From JBPBPI01 sp050954885 (GTDB taxonomy: Bacteria; Pseudomonadota; Alphaproteobacteria; Caedimonadales; Caedimonadaceae), in assembly GCA_050954885.1 (NCBI GenBank), contig JBPBPI010000105.1:1-26059 (forward strand): DNA of 26,059 bases, in the 5' to 3' direction. Of this stretch, positions 25,890 through 26,059 are shown piece after piece. The notes beneath the pieces are model-generated. The model was not told where the DNA came from, did not search any database, and saw only the letters and a list, made by a program, of their open reading frames with translations. Every line of letters starts with the position of its first letter. Within the stretch, counting starts at the first letter, position 1. A program made the position numbers and the translations under genes.

Positions 25890-25907
25890 TTAAACATAAC
25901 TCGGGTT
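25890..25907 (-). repeat. IS982 terminal inverted repeat (right in window)
   Basis: Read on the minus strand it is AACCCGAGTTATGTTTAA. It is the partner of 25113-25130 and 16/18 identical to the end at 75-92. Confidence 0.85.
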
Positions 25908-26007
25908 ATGTTAAATCTCTGAAAACAAATTTTTACCATTAATAAAATGCCTTTCCAAAACATTTATAGCTGATTGCATATATAATTACTCAATGTTATA
26001 AATAGGG

Positions 26008-26059
26008 ATGAGTTACGGATATAGTACAGATTTACGGTCTCGTGTTGTTGAGTATTTGT
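26008..26059 (+). CDS. IS630 family transposase, N-terminal fragment at window edge
   Basis: The last 52 bases open a frame M-S-Y-G-Y-S-T-D-L-R-S-R-V-V-E-Y-L. This is the standard opening of IS630-type transposases (M-x-x-Y-S-x-D-L-R-x-R-V-V-x). A GGG lies just before the ATG. The rest is outside the window, and no terminal repeat can be confirmed between 25910 and 26007. Confidence 0.65.
   Translation, partial: MSYGYSTDLRSRVVEYL

Larger units (their letters stand above)
25113..25907 (-). mobile_element. IS982-family element, internally deleted (about 795 bp)
   Basis: Two 18-base terminal repeats (25113-25130 and 25890-25907, one mismatch; AACCC at the outer ends) bound a decayed IS982-type transposase on the minus strand. 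The match extends to about 22 bases if the flanking AT and inner GG are counted. Complete IS982 elements are about 1 kb, so some 200 bases are missing. No clear target duplication is seen. It lies 30 bases after the DnaJ stop. Confidence 0.88.

Noticed and set aside
75..25907. The whole region as a composite transposon carried by two IS982 copies
   Set aside because: It contains ribosomal, respiratory and division genes, one copy is deleted and the ends differ; chance flanking or contig-break effects explain it better.
1..26059. CRISPR array, tRNA or rRNA genes
   Set aside because: No regularly spaced direct repeats, cloverleaf-like segments or rRNA-like stretches were seen on either strand by eye; a tRNA scan was not possible.

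Overview
The window is a low-GC stretch of an alphaproteobacterial chromosome, most likely from a host-associated or intracellular lineage such as Holosporales. This placement is inference. Core evidence is the Rieske-cytochrome b-cytochrome c1 operon, the L13-S9 ribosomal operon, the ctpA / divergent polysaccharide deacetylase / rppH cluster, and a MipZ-type division ATPase beside a membrane-anchored DnaJ protein. Accessory evidence is IS982 and IS630 sequence at the edges, several broken secreted-protein genes, and a handful of effector-like proteins.

Layout. Bases 1-92 are the 3' end of an IS982-family element; its terminal repeat supplies the last codons and stop of a truncated secreted protein (75-551, minus). 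At 609-3612 (minus) lies petA-petB-petC, followed by a small PAAR-like (DUF4280) protein 12 bases after petC. At 3824-5263 is a class I DNA photolyase. At 5330-6720 is a secreted Sel1-like gene split by one frameshift. At 6818-7819 (plus) is a RhuM-Fic/Doc fusion. At 7821-11261 (minus) are ctpA, a frameshifted divergent polysaccharide deacetylase, rppH and a thioredoxin-like 2Fe-2S ferredoxin. At 11380-12321 is a PTP-like inositol polyphosphate phosphatase, immediately downstream of the terminator of rplM-rpsI (12366-13364).

From 13617 to 18932 the sequence is accessory: a frameshifted secreted gene, an unknown 155-residue protein, the decayed tail of an ABC-F-like ATPase, and a 1087-residue secreted leucine-rich protein ending in a CaaX-like Cys-Arg-Ile-Met and driven by a near-consensus promoter. 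Then come a four-helix membrane protein and a plus-strand operon (19727-25083): potF-potG-potH-potI-type polyamine transporter genes, mipZ and a DnaJ-domain protein. An internally deleted IS982 copy (25113-25907) and the first codons of an IS630-type transposase (26008 to the end) close the window.

Taken together, intact housekeeping operons are interleaved with decaying or host-directed genes. No complete new multi-gene system is visible. The strongest leads are the LRR/CaaX protein, the orphan PAAR-like protein, the PTP-like phosphatase, the RhuM-Fic fusion, a perfect palindrome over the pot promoter, and three accessory genes that each become intact with a single-base correction.
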